From contig NZ_JAEKJT010000001.1 of NCBI RefSeq assembly GCF_017303055.1, forward strand, positions 826,332-890,331: a stretch of DNA of 64,000 nt. Direction: 5' to 3'. Below are positions 42,879 through 53,053 of the stretch, piece by piece (positions within the stretch are counted from its first letter, which is position 1; every line of letters starts with the position of its first letter). A model generated the notes under the pieces. It was not told the origin of the DNA. It did not search any database and was given only the letters and a program-made list of their open reading frames with translations. The DNA comes from Halomonas litopenaei. GTDB lineage: Bacteria; Pseudomonadota; Gammaproteobacteria; Pseudomonadales; Halomonadaceae. The translations under genes and the position numbers were made by a program.

Positions 42879-43793
42879 TCAGTCCTCGAGGGTCGCCAGA
42901 TAATCTGCTGCCACCTTCGCAGGATCGAGGCCATTGACGGCCACATCCCCATTCAGGCGCTGCAAGGTTTCCAGGCTGAGCGACTCGAATACGGGTGCCA
43001 GAGCTGCGGCGATCTCAGGGTGGTTATCCAGGGCGGCACGCCGAATCACCGGAGCTGGCTGATACACCGGCTGCACCCCCTTGGTGTCCGTCATCACGAC
43101 CAGGTCCAGCGCCTGCAGGCCCCCATCGGTGCCATAGGTCATCGCTGAATTGACACCGCTGGTCTGTTGCGCCGCAGCCCGCATGGTGGCAGCGGTATTA
43201 CCACCGGAAAGCACCAGCAGGTCGTCATCGTCGAGGGAGAATCCGTAGGCCGCTTCGAAGGCAGGCAGGGCGAAGGCAGATTCAACGAAGTCGGTACTGG
43301 CGGCCAGCTTGTAGTCGCCGCCGTCATTGATAAAGCTCGCCATGTCCTCCAGGGTCTCGAGTCCGTTGTCCCTGGCGACGTCGCCGCGCACGCTGATCGC
43401 ATAGGTATTGTTGGCCGACGCGGGGGTAAGCCATTCCAGGCCCAACTCGGCATCCTTGGCCTTCACCGTATCGTAGGCCTGCTGCGCATCGTGCCACACG
43501 GGGCTGTCGGTCATGTCATGAAAGAAGGCGCCATTGCCGGTGTATTCCGGGTAAATGTCGATCTCGCCATTGAGCAGCGCCTCACGCACGATGCTGGTGC
43601 CGCCTAGCTGCAGTCGATCCTCGACCTCGAGGCCTGCCGCCGACAGACGCTGCAGGATCATCTGGCCAAGAACGGACCCTTCGGTATCAATCTTGGACGA
43701 CACCACCAGAGCATCATCTGCGTAGGTCTGCGTGGCCACGGCAGAGCTCAACATCGTGGCCACCACTGCGGCCGACACTAAGGGACGCTTCAT
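42879..43793 (-). CDS. osmF: Glycine betaine-type substrate-binding protein OsmF
   Basis: A 304-residue periplasmic binding protein (E. coli OsmF/YehZ 305 aa). The signal peptide MKRPLVSAAVVATMLSSAVATQTYA is followed by an OpuAC-type fold: DDALVVSSKIDTEGSVLGQMILQRLSAAGLEVEDRLQLGGTSIVREALLNGEIDIYPEYTGNGAFF, with the YPEYTG ligand-pocket motif. The start at 43793 has AGGTGA about 6 nt upstream; the frame to 43925 is too long for a signal peptide. First gene of osmF-yehYXW. In E. coli the Yeh system has very low affinity for betaine, so the true ligand is uncertain. Confidence 0.92.
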   Translation of the reverse strand: MKRPLVSAAVVATMLSSAVATQTYADDALVVSSKIDTEGSVLGQMILQRLSAAGLEVEDRLQLGGTSIVREALLNGEIDIYPEYTGNGAFFHDMTDSPVWHDAQQAYDTVKAKDAELGLEWLTPASANNTYAISVRGDVARDNGLETLEDMASFINDGGDYKLAASTDFVESAFALPAFEAAYGFSLDDDDLLVLSGGNTAATMRAAAQQTSGVNSAMTYGTDGGLQALDLVVMTDTKGVQPVYQPAPVIRRAALDNHPEIAAALAPVFESLSLETLQRLNGDVAVNGLDPAKVAADYLATLED

Positions 43794-43881
43794 TATTCTC
43801 ACCTGATTCCATGTGAATGTATGCTGAAGTATATGGAGATGACCCAACGCCTGCAGGACGTTCTGCCAACGTGAGTCCACC

Positions 43882-45009
43882 ATGCCACCACGCCAGACCG
43901 CAAGCGCCAATCGGCCGGGACACACGCCCCGCCAATCCTCAACGCCGCATTCCCCTCAGTCGGGTGCGGTCAGCTCGCTGACGCCGACCGGCCGTGATCT
44001 GGCCTGGTTGCTGGAAGCACCAGACCTGGTGCGCTCACGCTGGGGTGGCCGCCCGACCCTTGACGAGCTGGGCCTTCACACCCGCAAAGCCCGCCACCAG
44101 CTGCTGTTGCAGGCACTTGACCCGCTGCCCATTGCGACCACGGACACCCACTTGGGGTCATTACCTCGGCTTGGACAATATCATGAAGCGCTTTGGCAGT
44201 TTTTGCTGGCCACGGCACCGGGCACCGAACTGGTGGCACACAATGTGCCTATTCGAGAGGACCGCCGGACCCTTGGCGAGCTGGACCTGCTCTACCGTGA
44301 TACCGCCGGCGGCCTGATCCATCTGGAGGTCGCCATCAAGTATTTTCTCGGCCTGCCAGAAGGGCCAGGCCGCCAGGATGACACCAGCAGATGGATCGGC
44401 CCCGGGGGGCTCGACAGCCTGGCCCTGAAGCTGACCCACCTGGAGCGTCATCAACTTGCGCTACTGTCCACACCACACCGGCGACAGCTGTTGAATGAAG
44501 CACTGGCGAGCAGCAAGGGACGTTCAGGCGGTGCTACGAACCCAACCCCCGTCGAGGACACCATCAAGGCCCGTCTGGCCATGCCAGGCGTGCTTTTTTA
44601 CCCATGGCAGCATCACATGCCGCCTCCTCGACAGGCGAACGATCATGTTCTCGAGGGTATCTGGTGTCATTGGCGTCACTGGGGCGAGCTATGCCGCCAG
44701 CATGACACGCTGCGCTTCGGCGCATGCCTGACCAAGCCCCATTGGTTAGCGCCACCTCCACCGACACAATGGATGCCGCGCAGCACCCTGAGTCGATCCC
44801 TGGCCGCCCACTTCGCCACCTACGCCTTTCCCGTGCAGGTCATGCTGTGTGATGACCCTGCTCGTGTGGAGCAGGACATTCTTGCCATCGATGGCGGCGG
44901 GCAAGCTGCCTACAAAAACGCGCCGTCCGCGTTGAGCGGACGACGCATCTTTGTGGTCGACGACAGCTGGCCTCACCAGGTACCACTACCACCGCGAAGC
45001 CCGGTCTGA
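43882..45009 (+). CDS. DUF1853 family protein
   Basis: A 375-residue cytosolic protein, unusually rich in Pro, Arg and His. The family blocks are TGRDLAWLLEAPDLV (about 36-50), RLGQYHEALWQFLL, LGELDLLYRDTAGGLIHLEVAIKYFLG (about 132-158) and a C-terminal RRIFVVDDSWP. The ELDLLY...HLEVAIKY arrangement, acidic residues followed by E...K on a strand, looks like a nuclease-type core, but this is only a suggestion. Function is unknown. The first ~30 residues are low complexity and lack a strong ribosome-binding site, so the true start is not certain. Divergent from osmF, convergent with cysS. Confidence 0.8.
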   Translation: MPPRQTASANRPGHTPRQSSTPHSPQSGAVSSLTPTGRDLAWLLEAPDLVRSRWGGRPTLDELGLHTRKARHQLLLQALDPLPIATTDTHLGSLPRLGQYHEALWQFLLATAPGTELVAHNVPIREDRRTLGELDLLYRDTAGGLIHLEVAIKYFLGLPEGPGRQDDTSRWIGPGGLDSLALKLTHLERHQLALLSTPHRRQLLNEALASSKGRSGGATNPTPVEDTIKARLAMPGVLFYPWQHHMPPPRQANDHVLEGIWCHWRHWGELCRQHDTLRFGACLTKPHWLAPPPPTQWMPRSTLSRSLAAHFATYAFPVQVMLCDDPARVEQDILAIDGGGQAAYKNAPSALSGRRIFVVDDSWPHQVPLPPRSPV

Positions 45010-45032
45010 CGCCATTGTCGCCAGGCCGACAG

Positions 45033-46442
45033 TCAGCTGCGATCCACCACCCAGTGGGTGCCTTCACGGGAGTCCTTGAGAATGATCCCCTGAGCCGCCA
45101 GTTCATCGCGGATACGATCCGCCTCAGCGAAATCGCGAGCCTTCTTCGCCTCGGCGCGCGCAGTGATCCGGGCATTGATCTCATCGTCAGACAGATCGAC
45201 AGCCCCCCCTTTCAAGAACGCAGCCGGCTCCTGCGTCAACAGGCCCAGTATTCCCCCCAGTCGCTTCAACTCGAGGGCCAGACCGGCCACGTCTGCGCTC
45301 GTGGTGCTGGCATCGCTCTGCTCCGCCTCCTTGCGGGCACGATTGAGTTCGCGCACCAGCTCGAACAGCACCGACAGGGCCTCGGGCGTGTTGAAATCGT
45401 CATCCATGGCAGCGGTAAACCGCGCGGCATAGTCACCCGGCCCCACTTCGATTTCTGCAGGAAGCTCGATGCCATCAAGCGCGGTATAAAAGCGCTCGAG
45501 GGACTTGCGCGCTTCACCCAGGGCGTCGGGCGCATAGTTGATAGCACTGCGGTAATGGCTTGCCACCAACAGGAAACGCACGACCTCGGGGTCGTGTTGC
45601 TCGAGAACCTCGCGGATCGTGAAGAAGTTGCCCAGGGACTTGGACATCTTCTCGCTATCGACCCTGACCGCCCCGGCATGCATCCAGGTGTTGACGTAAC
45701 GCTGGCCGGTTGCCGCCTCGCTCTGCGCGATTTCGTTCTCGTGATGAGGGAAGGTCAGGTCCGGCCCCCCACCATGAATGTCGAAGGTATTGCCCAGGCA
45801 GCAGGTGGACATGGCAGAGCACTCGATGTGCCAGCCGGGACGACCTTCGCCCCACGGCGACGTCCAGCTGGCCTCGCCGGGCTTGGCCCCTTTCCATAGC
45901 ACGAAGTCGAGAGGATCTTCCTTGTGCTCGTCCACCTCGACGCGGGCGCCCGAACGCATCTCATCCAGATTACGGTTGTTGAGCTTGCCGTAATTCTCGA
46001 ACTTGCGTACCCGGTAATAGACATCACCGTTGCCCGGGGCATAAGCAAAGCCCTTGTCGATCAGCACCTCGATCATGGCAATGATCTCGGCAACATGACC
46101 GGTAGCTCGCGGCTCCTGGTCAGGACGCTGAACGAACAGGCGGCCCTCGTCCTCATGCATGGCATCGATCATGCGCTCGGTCAGCTCGCCGATGCTTTCG
46201 CCATTCTCCTCGGCGCGACGCAGGATCTTGTCATCGATATCGGTGATATTGCGGACGTAGGTGACATCATAGCCACGATGACGCAGGTAGCGACTGATGA
46301 CGTCAAAGGCCACCATCACGCGAGCGTGGCCAAGATGGCAGAAGTCATACACCGTCATGCCACAGACATACATCCGAACCTTGCCGGGCTCAATCGGTGT
46401 AAAGACTTCCTTGGTACGGGTCAGCGTGTTGTAGATCTGCAT
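45033..46442 (-). CDS. cysS: Cysteinyl-tRNA synthetase
   Basis: A 469-residue class I aminoacyl-tRNA synthetase that charges tRNA-Cys. The HIGH-type motif is CHLGHAR, the KMSKS loop is [13 protein letters not shown], and zinc-binding Cys/His occur in [17 protein letters not shown] and [10 protein letters not shown]. The C-terminal anticodon-binding part runs from about 345. The length is near E. coli CysS (461 aa). It starts 1 bp after the glnS stop, so both are likely one transcript. Confidence 0.96.
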   Translation of the reverse strand: MQIYNTLTRTKEVFTPIEPGKVRMYVCGMTVYDFCHLGHARVMVAFDVISRYLRHRGYDVTYVRNITDIDDKILRRAEENGESIGELTERMIDAMHEDEGRLFVQRPDQEPRATGHVAEIIAMIEVLIDKGFAYAPGNGDVYYRVRKFENYGKLNNRNLDEMRSGARVEVDEHKEDPLDFVLWKGAKPGEASWTSPWGEGRPGWHIECSAMSTCCLGNTFDIHGGGPDLTFPHHENEIAQSEAATGQRYVNTWMHAGAVRVDSEKMSKSLGNFFTIREVLEQHDPEVVRFLLVASHYRSAINYAPDALGEARKSLERFYTALDGIELPAEIEVGPGDYAARFTAAMDDDFNTPEALSVLFELVRELNRARKEAEQSDASTTSADVAGLALELKRLGGILGLLTQEPAAFLKGGAVDLSDDEINARITARAEAKKARDFAEADRIRDELAAQGIILKDSREGTHWVVDRS

Positions 46443-46443
46443 G

Positions 46444-48123
46444 TCAGCCCTTCTTCTGCATCTTGGCCCAGGTGTCTTTCAGACCGACCGTGCGGTTAAA
46501 CACCAGGTGGTCTGGACGGCTGTCGTGACGATCGGCGCAGAAGTACCCCACTCGCTCGAACTGGTAGCGGTCTTCATTGTCGGCATTGGCCAAGCTCGGT
46601 TCACCAATCCCCTTCACGGTCACCAGCGACTCTGGGTTCAGGTGATCGAGGAAATCCGCGTCCTTGTCCTTGTCTGGCTGCTCGACCAGGAACAGGTTGT
46701 CGTACAAGCGAACTTCCACAGGAACGCCATGACGCGCGCTTACCCAGTGGATGACGCCCTTGACCTTACGTCCCTCCGGGTTCTTGCCCAAGGTATCGAA
46801 GTCAACACTGCAGCGCAGTTCCTCGATCTCGCCCTCCGCGTTCTTGATAACCTCATCGCAACGTATGACGTAACTGTTGCGCAGGCGGACTTCCTTCCCG
46901 GGCGCCAGACGGAAGAACTTCTTGGGCGGCTCTTCCATGAAGTCGTCGCGGTCGATCCACAGCTCCCGGTTAAACGGGATCTTGCGCACCGGCATATCTT
47001 CACGGGCGGGGTGGCCAGGCACCTCGTAGACTTCCTCGTGGTGCTCGTCCACGTTCGTCAGCACCACCTTGAGCGGGTTGAGCACGCACATGGCGCGAGG
47101 TGCATTGTCCTCGAGATCCGAGCGGATGGCGTGGGTCAACATGGCAATATCGACCAGGCCGCCGTCAGCGCGGGTCACCCCGATCATCTCGCAGAACTTG
47201 CGCAAAGACGCAGGGGTATAGCCCCGCCGACGCATGCCGGAGATGGTCGGCATGCGCGGATCGTCCCAGCCCTCGACGATGCCATTGTCCACCAGCAGCT
47301 TGAGCTTACGCTTGGAGGTCAGCGTGTAGTTGAGGTTGAGTCGAGCGAACTCGATCTGGCGCGGCTTGGTCGGCACTGGCAGCTGATTCAAGAACCACTC
47401 GTACAGCGGACGGTGGTCCTCGAACTCGAGGGTGCAGACAGAGTGCGTAATCCCCTCAATGGCATCGGACTGACCGTGGGTGAAGTCATAGGAAGGATAG
47501 ATCTTCCACTTGTCTCCGGTCTGGTGGTGATGGGCATGCCGAATACGATAGAGGATCGGATCGCGCAGGTTGATGTTGGGCGACGCCATGTCGATCTTGG
47601 CCCGCAACACCTTCTCGCCTTCGGCGAACTCGCCCTGGCGCATACGCTCCAGCAGATCAAGATTCTCGTCGGCACTGCGGTCGCGATACGGGCTTGGGCG
47701 GCCAGCCTCGGTCAGCGTACCGCGGTATTCGCGAATCTCGTCTGGTGACAGATCGTCGACATAGGCCTTGCCTGCCTGGATCAGGTACTGCGCCCAGGCG
47801 TACAGCTGATCGAAGTAGTCAGAGGCGAAGCGAATGTCTCCCGCCCACTGAAAGCCAAGCCAGCTGACGTCTTCCTTTATGGCGTCAATATAGGCCTGTT
47901 CTTCCTTGGCCGGGTTGGTGTCATCAAAGCGCAGATGACAGTCACCACCGAATTGCTCCGCGAGCCCGAAATTGAGACAGATTGACTTGGCGTGGCCGAT
48001 ATGCAGAAAGCCATTGGGCTCCGGGGGAAAGCGCGTCACGATCTTCTGCGACTGTCCGCTCTCGATTTCCTCGCGAATCTGGTTGCGAATGAAATTCGGC
48101 GCGCTGCTTGTCTCGGTGGTCAT
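46444..48123 (-). CDS. glnS: Glutaminyl-tRNA synthetase
   Basis: A 559-residue class Ic synthetase (E. coli 554 aa). The HIGH motif is [20 protein letters not shown], the ATP-site loop is [11 protein letters not shown] (KMSKS-like), and [27 protein letters not shown] is the family block. Two beta-barrel anticodon-binding domains fill residues ~340-540. A dedicated GlnRS is typical of Gamma/Betaproteobacteria. First gene of glnS-cysS, divergent from ppiB with a 173-bp promoter region between. Confidence 0.96.
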   Translation of the reverse strand: MTTETSSAPNFIRNQIREEIESGQSQKIVTRFPPEPNGFLHIGHAKSICLNFGLAEQFGGDCHLRFDDTNPAKEEQAYIDAIKEDVSWLGFQWAGDIRFASDYFDQLYAWAQYLIQAGKAYVDDLSPDEIREYRGTLTEAGRPSPYRDRSADENLDLLERMRQGEFAEGEKVLRAKIDMASPNINLRDPILYRIRHAHHHQTGDKWKIYPSYDFTHGQSDAIEGITHSVCTLEFEDHRPLYEWFLNQLPVPTKPRQIEFARLNLNYTLTSKRKLKLLVDNGIVEGWDDPRMPTISGMRRRGYTPASLRKFCEMIGVTRADGGLVDIAMLTHAIRSDLEDNAPRAMCVLNPLKVVLTNVDEHHEEVYEVPGHPAREDMPVRKIPFNRELWIDRDDFMEEPPKKFFRLAPGKEVRLRNSYVIRCDEVIKNAEGEIEELRCSVDFDTLGKNPEGRKVKGVIHWVSARHGVPVEVRLYDNLFLVEQPDKDKDADFLDHLNPESLVTVKGIGEPSLANADNEDRYQFERVGYFCADRHDSRPDHLVFNRTVGLKDTWAKMQKKG

Positions 48124-48296
48124 GTTGATGGATCAACCTCTGGTGGTGTACGGGCGTTGAGGGGCTAGCGGTCGCCCCCCGACTTCGCGCTGCGAAGCAA
48201 AACCGCTATTATAGCGTCACGCTAGGGCACGGCGCCAAGCCGTGCAGAGAACGAGAAAGGTGCCGACAGGCACAACATACCCAACAGGACCACTCA

Positions 48297-48797
48297 ATGA
48301 TCATCTTGCAGACCAATTTCGGCGACATCACGATCGAGCTCAACCACGACGAAGCGCCGAAAACCGCTGCCAACTTCGAGCAGTACGTTCGCGAAGGCTT
48401 TTACGATGGCACCCTGTTCCATCGCGTGATCGACGGCTTCATGGTCCAGGGCGGTGGCTTCGACAGCAACTTCGAGCAGAAGCAGACCCACGCTCCGATC
48501 GAAAATGAAGCCGACAACGGCTTGAAGAACGTGACTGGCACCCTCGCCATGGCGCGGACCCAGGACCCCCACTCTGCCACTGCGCAGTTCTTTATCAACG
48601 TTGCCGACAATGACTTCCTGAACCATACCGGCAAGAACATGCAAGGCTGGGGTTACTGCGTCTTCGGCCGCGTGGTCGAGGGCATGGAAGTCGTCAATCG
48701 CATCAAGGGTGTCTCCACCACTCGTCGCGGCATGCACGCTGACGTCCCGGCCGAGGATGTGATCATTCAGCGCGCCTATATCAAGGACGACGCCTAA
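48297..48797 (+). CDS. ppiB: Peptidyl-prolyl cis-trans isomerase B (cyclophilin)
   Basis: A 166-residue cytosolic cyclophilin (E. coli PpiB 164 aa). The active-site residues are in [15 protein letters not shown] (Arg, Phe, Met, Gln), [29 protein letters not shown] and [16 protein letters not shown]. No signal peptide, so cytoplasmic. Divergent from glnS and followed by lpxH, an order shared with E. coli (cysS/ppiB/lpxH), which supports the names. Confidence 0.96.
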   Translation: MIILQTNFGDITIELNHDEAPKTAANFEQYVREGFYDGTLFHRVIDGFMVQGGGFDSNFEQKQTHAPIENEADNGLKNVTGTLAMARTQDPHSATAQFFINVADNDFLNHTGKNMQGWGYCVFGRVVEGMEVVNRIKGVSTTRRGMHADVPAEDVIIQRAYIKDDA

Positions 48798-48812
48798 ACA
48801 CCCACCTCAGCC

Positions 48813-48841
48813 CCCTCCAGGCCCATGCTTGGCCTGGAGGG
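48813..48841 (+). terminator. Hairpin between ppiB and lpxH
   Basis: An 11-bp perfect stem CCCTCCAGGCC / GGCCTGGAGGG with a 7-nt loop and no T run. It may stabilise the ppiB mRNA or partly terminate before lpxH. Confidence 0.5.
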
Positions 48842-48855
48842 TCAAGGATTACGCC

Positions 48856-49635
48856 ATGGGCAAGACGACACTTCTGATCTCGGATCTCCATCTGCACCCC
48901 GGTGCGCCTGACATTACCCGTGGATTTTTGGCGTGGCTCGAGGAAAATCGCGGCACCGACGTCGATCTGTATTTGCTTGGCGATATCTTCGACGCCTGGA
49001 TCGGCGATGACCTGATGCTGCTGGGGGATGCTGACCCCAGTGGCCATGCCCGCCTCGCCTGCGAGGTCGCCGACCAGCTCAAGGCAGCCAGCGATCGGGG
49101 CACGCGCATCTACCTGATGCACGGCAATCGAGACTTCCTGCTCGGCAGCGACTTTGCCGAACGAGCCGGTGCCACCTTGCTGAGTGACCCTCAGCGGATC
49201 GAGCTTGGCGGTGAACCGACGCTGTTGATGCATGGTGACAGCCTCTGCACACGGGACGAGGCCTACATGGCCTTCCGGGCCAAGGCAAGGGATCCCCAGT
49301 GGCAGGCTTCCATCCTTGCGATGCCGATTCCCGAGCGATTGGCGCTGGCCAGCCAACTCCGTCAGCAATCCGGTGAAGCCAATAGCACGAAGGCCGCCGA
49401 CATCATGGACGTGACACCTGACGAAGTCCTCTCGGCGATGCAGCAGCATGATGTAAAGCGTCTGATCCACGGCCACACGCACAGGCCCGACGTGCATCCA
49501 CTGACGCTCACCGCGGCGGATGGCAGCAAGACCCAGGGCCAACGCATGGTAATCGGCGACTGGTCGAGCAACGAAGGGTGGGAAGTACGCATCGACGGCG
49601 ATGGCGCTCCTGCTCTCAATCGCTTCACCTTCTGA
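48856..49635 (+). CDS. lpxH: UDP-2,3-diacylglucosamine diphosphatase
   Basis: A 259-residue calcineurin-like phosphoesterase of lipid A synthesis, producing lipid X from UDP-diacylglucosamine at the inner membrane. Metal-binding motifs are LLISDLHLHP, LLGDIFDAWIGDD, LMHGNRDFLLG and HGHTHRPDVHPL. The start at 48856 (MGKTTLLIS) has AAGGA 7 nt upstream; the frame extending to 48829 adds residues not typical of the family. Downstream of ppiB, as in E. coli. Confidence 0.94.
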   Translation: MGKTTLLISDLHLHPGAPDITRGFLAWLEENRGTDVDLYLLGDIFDAWIGDDLMLLGDADPSGHARLACEVADQLKAASDRGTRIYLMHGNRDFLLGSDFAERAGATLLSDPQRIELGGEPTLLMHGDSLCTRDEAYMAFRAKARDPQWQASILAMPIPERLALASQLRQQSGEANSTKAADIMDVTPDEVLSAMQQHDVKRLIHGHTHRPDVHPLTLTAADGSKTQGQRMVIGDWSSNEGWEVRIDGDGAPALNRFTF

Positions 49636-49746
49636 GCAAGACACCGATCGTGCGCAGGCCCCGCCTGTCTGCACCGGCGAGACACCACTGGCGGCACCAA
49701 CACGCCGCCAGCGGCTCCCATGGGCAGGAAACGCTGACGCCCTCCC

Positions 49747-50772
49747 TTACTTCGTCACGCGACAGGCCTCAAGCGCCGAGCTCAAGGCGTCGATATCCAT
49801 CGGCAGATCAACAGGCCAGATGAGCTCTAGCCGCGAGTCTTGCTGCCACTGCCCCCAGCGCTCTCGCTGCTCCCCTGCTGGCAACACCAGCCAGCCAGCG
49901 AGGGTACGCATGACCCCCTTGCCACGACATGGCGATGGCAAGCCCTGCCACCAGTCATGCAGACCTTGCTCCTCAAAAGATTCATCAGGGTGCCAGCACC
50001 AACTGACCGAACGATAGCCTAGGCCCTGCCCCTCACGGCGAGTCCCAGGACCCGCCAAGGGCAAGACTGACTCGACATCCTCGCTTGGCAACCGCGCCAC
50101 CAGTGCGTGTTCAGCGGGCCTCGCTCCCCCACGCGCACCCGCAAGCGGAGTGCGTGGCGCAAGATCCAGCAACCAACTCAACGGCAACCCGTGGTGGTCA
50201 CTCTGGATGACGACGTCTGGCACCTGGGACTGGCATTCTCGCCAACGCTCAAAGACCGCACGATCGTCTGAACGGACAAGATCCGTCATTGACAGCACCC
50301 AGGCATCGGCCACGCTTAGCTGCTGCTTGAAGGTGTCATGTGCCACCACCCGAGCGTCAGCAACTCGACGGGGATCTAGGACCGCCACCACTGCATGCAG
50401 CGTTAGCGCGTCCGCCAAGTCACCGGATCTCAATACCTCGAGCAACCCCGCGGGGTGACCCAGGCCGGACGGCTCAATCAACAGTCGATCTGGACGCTCA
50501 CGCCGGAGTGCCTGAACCAGCACCGAGCGAAACACCGTGGCGACCTGGCAGCACAGACAGCCTCCAGGTACTGCCTGGACATGTACACCCGGCGTCTTAC
50601 CAAGCAGCGCCTGATCGACCCCGACCTGACCAAACTCATTGACCAAAATGGTCCAGCGTTCATGCTCGGGCTTCTGCTCGATCCAATGACGAATCAATTG
50701 ACTCTTGCCACTGCCAAGAAAGCCCGTGACAACGTGTGTCGGCACGCTTTTCAGTGGTTTCATGGTTAACAC
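49747..50772 (-). CDS. COG0523 (CobW/G3E) GTPase, putative metallochaperone
   Basis: A 341-residue G3E GTPase. Walker A is GFLGSGKSQLI (about 18-28), followed by the metal-binding CxCC motif GGCLCC (about 70-75), Walker B-type LIEPSGLGHP and guanine-specificity-like SMTDLV (SKTD/NKxD variant). The C-terminal CobW_C-like domain is short and Trp-rich (GYRSVSWCWHPDESFEEQGLHDWWQGLP). Such proteins insert Zn, Co or Fe into client enzymes, and many are Zur-regulated; no clear Zur box was found here. The GTG start at 50772 is chosen because GAGGAG lies 5-8 nt upstream, with ATG 50763 as alternative. Confidence 0.85.
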   Translation of the reverse strand: MLTMKPLKSVPTHVVTGFLGSGKSQLIRHWIEQKPEHERWTILVNEFGQVGVDQALLGKTPGVHVQAVPGGCLCCQVATVFRSVLVQALRRERPDRLLIEPSGLGHPAGLLEVLRSGDLADALTLHAVVAVLDPRRVADARVVAHDTFKQQLSVADAWVLSMTDLVRSDDRAVFERWRECQSQVPDVVIQSDHHGLPLSWLLDLAPRTPLAGARGGARPAEHALVARLPSEDVESVLPLAGPGTRREGQGLGYRSVSWCWHPDESFEEQGLHDWWQGLPSPCRGKGVMRTLAGWLVLPAGEQRERWGQWQQDSRLELIWPVDLPMDIDALSSALEACRVTK

Positions 50773-50971
50773 AAGGTCTCCTCAAACCCATGGGCAGCCA
50801 GCGAAGATAACGGTATAAAGCATGGCCAGAGCCCTCTCACGACTGTCATCATGTCACGGCCCATCGCGCTAGCGCACCACCGCAACGAGGTGACAGCCCG
50901 CCGTGACAACCCACCTGTCACACGGTTTAAACACCGGGACGATGATGCTCTTCGATGGATCAGCCCTCCAT

Positions 50972-50999
50972 AGAAAAGGAGCACCCTAGGGTGCTCCTT
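50972..50999 (-). terminator. Terminator after ppiD
   Basis: A perfect 24-bp palindrome AAGGAGCACCCT / AGGGTGCTCCTT (50976-50999), followed on the minus strand by TTCTA, giving a TTTT tract at the stem base. It lies 50 bp beyond the ppiD stop. Confidence 0.75.
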
Positions 51000-51048
51000 G
51001 TTCTGCGTTGCGGCGGGGGCCGTATCACCCGTCTCCCACCACCTTAGC

Positions 51049-52869
51049 TTAATAGCGCTCTATATCGCCCACCTCCTCGAGGTGGCTGAGCAGCCCATCA
51101 AGAATTGCCTGGGCGCGAAGGCGCTCGGCCATGCTGGAGACAAACTGCTCCATCTGCGGGTTGCCCTGTGCTTCGCCGATGGCATCTAGCGCTATCAGGG
51201 TGACCTGATCACCCTCCACTGCGCGACCGTAAACGACACCACCTTCTTGGGGATGAGGCAGTTTGAAGGCCGTCGTCAGCACGGCGTCCGGCACGCTGGG
51301 CGCGTCCTGCCGGCTGATCGCATCAGCCTGCTGCCAATCAAGTTCCAGCGACTGCCCACCCTGCAGTTGAGCAACACGCTCGGATGCCAACTCGATCAGC
51401 GCATCACGAGTCTTGGCACCACGAACGGCCGCTTCGACGTCGCTGCTGACCTCTTCCAGCGGCAGCGTGGTGGCATCGCGGTGATCCAGCGCCCGCAGAA
51501 CCAGGCGACGCGAGCCGTCCAACTCGATGACTTCACTATTGAAGCCTTCGTCCAACACTTCCTCGGAAAACGCCTGATCCATGACGCCGGGCTCCGCCAA
51601 CACGCCCTCGGCGCTATCGCGGCTGACCCAATCCGTGGTGACCAGATCCACTCCGATGGCGTCCGCGACGCTTTGCAGGTCATCTGCGGCAAAACTCTCG
51701 TCGATCAGCTGCTGAGCCGTGTCGTTGAAGTCGTCCCTGACCTGCTCTTGAGCCAAGCGATCACGGAGTCGATCACGCTCTTGCTCGAAGTCAGGGCGGT
51801 CCAGCTCCGTCACCTTGATCAGGTGCAGACCATTGTCGGTTTCCACCACATCAGATACCTGGCCCTGCTGAAGGGCAAAGGCCGCCTGCTCGAAGTCATC
51901 ACCAAAAATGCCGCGGGTGATGACACCCAGGTCACCGCCGGCATCGCTGGTCGTGGTGTCATCGGAAAACTCTGCGGCCAGGGTCTCGAAATCCTCTCCC
52001 TGAGCCAGACGCGACTGCAGGTCGGCGATTCTCGCTTCGGCTTCATCCCGAGTGCGCTCGTCACCAAACGTCACCATGATGTGAGACACGCGACGGTCCG
52101 CGTTTTCGGCGCTGGCTTCCCATGCCGCGCGGAGCTCGTCTTCGGAGACCTCCACGTCCGCCGCCATGGCCTCCTGATCAAGCAGCACGTAGGCAAGCTG
52201 GACTTGCTCAGGGCGCAGGAAGTCCTGCTGATGCTCACTGTAATAGGCAGACATCTCAGCATCACTGACGCTGACCTGCTGGTCCAGTTCACTGGCATCC
52301 ATGGTGTGATAGCGGAAGGTACGCGTCTGACGCTGCAACTGGGCAAGACGCTGCTGCTCAGCGGGCAAGGTGAAGTCGCTGGCGATCAACCCCTGCTGAA
52401 TATGGCCACGCATCACGTCTCGGCTCAGCTGCTCGCGGAACGACAGCGGTGTGTAACCAACACTGGCAAGGCGCTGACGGAATAGCTCCTGGTCGAATTG
52501 ACCATCGGCATTGTGAAACTCGGGGCGACTGACAATCAGCTGATCCAGCTGATTGTCGGACACCGCAAGACCACCGGACTCCGCGTAGCTGATCATCAGG
52601 CGATCGCTGATCAACCCTTCAAGCACCTCACGACGCAGCGCTCTCTCCTGGTCAGCCGGCACCTGGTTGGCCCGCATGGCACGCTGAACGTTAACCTCGA
52701 CCTGCTGACGATTGATTGGCTGGCCGTTGACCTTGGCCACTTCGTCACCGGACTGGCCAAACAAACCGATCAGCGACTCTACGCCGAACAGCGCCATGGT
52801 AACGACCACGGCCCCGATAATGATCTTTGCGATCCAACTTTGGGATCGGTCGCGAATACTCTGCAGCAT
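51049..52869 (-). CDS. ppiD: Periplasmic folding chaperone PpiD (SurA-like)
   Basis: A 606-residue inner-membrane-anchored chaperone (E. coli PpiD 623 aa). MLQSIRDRSQSWIAKIIIGAVVVTMALFGVESLIGLFG supplies the short cytosolic tail and membrane helix. SurA_N-like helices follow (VNGQPINRQQVEVNVQRAM...), then a parvulin-type domain (VSHIMVTFGDERTRDEAEARIADLQSRLAQGEDFETLAAEFSDDTTTSDAGGDLGVITRGIFGDDFEQAAFALQQG, about 265-360) and helical C-terminal lobes. It contacts newly exported proteins near SecYEG. The start at 52869 has GAGG 6 nt upstream. Last gene of the tig-to-ppiD block. Confidence 0.94.
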   Translation of the reverse strand: MLQSIRDRSQSWIAKIIIGAVVVTMALFGVESLIGLFGQSGDEVAKVNGQPINRQQVEVNVQRAMRANQVPADQERALRREVLEGLISDRLMISYAESGGLAVSDNQLDQLIVSRPEFHNADGQFDQELFRQRLASVGYTPLSFREQLSRDVMRGHIQQGLIASDFTLPAEQQRLAQLQRQTRTFRYHTMDASELDQQVSVSDAEMSAYYSEHQQDFLRPEQVQLAYVLLDQEAMAADVEVSEDELRAAWEASAENADRRVSHIMVTFGDERTRDEAEARIADLQSRLAQGEDFETLAAEFSDDTTTSDAGGDLGVITRGIFGDDFEQAAFALQQGQVSDVVETDNGLHLIKVTELDRPDFEQERDRLRDRLAQEQVRDDFNDTAQQLIDESFAADDLQSVADAIGVDLVTTDWVSRDSAEGVLAEPGVMDQAFSEEVLDEGFNSEVIELDGSRRLVLRALDHRDATTLPLEEVSSDVEAAVRGAKTRDALIELASERVAQLQGGQSLELDWQQADAISRQDAPSVPDAVLTTAFKLPHPQEGGVVYGRAVEGDQVTLIALDAIGEAQGNPQMEQFVSSMAERLRAQAILDGLLSHLEEVGDIERY

Positions 52870-52943
52870 GAAAGCCTCTGCGAAAGGTTGGGGGTTACGC
52901 TTGGCCTGGCAACAACGGTCAAGGTACCACACCCAAACTCATG

Positions 52944-52972
52944 AAAAAGGCGCACCGCGATAGCGATGCGCC
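52944..52972 (-). terminator. Terminator after hupB
   Basis: A 10-bp stem (one G-T pair) between 52963-52972 and 52949-52958, loop of 4, followed on the minus strand by TTTTT (52948-52944). A canonical rho-independent terminator separating hupB from ppiD. Confidence 0.8.
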
Positions 52973-53053
52973 CTTGGCGAGAGAAGTGTCAGCGGATGAC
53001 ACTACGCTCGTGTCAACGTTGCGAGGATTGGCCCAGGGCCAGTCACTCGTCAA

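Noticed and set aside
46441..47748. Long open frame (435 codons) opposite glnS
   Set aside because: Antisense of a well-conserved synthetase gene; no protein-like features of its own.
50773..50830. Zur box upstream of the COG0523 GTPase
   Set aside because: TTATACCGTTATC only loosely resembles the Zur operator and is not a dyad; zinc control cannot be claimed.
51247..52485. Long open frame (412 codons) on the plus strand opposite ppiD
   Set aside because: It is a shadow of ppiD in GC-rich sequence: no ribosome-binding site, no recognisable motifs, and composition (His, Gln, Arg-rich) follows the antisense of a conserved gene.
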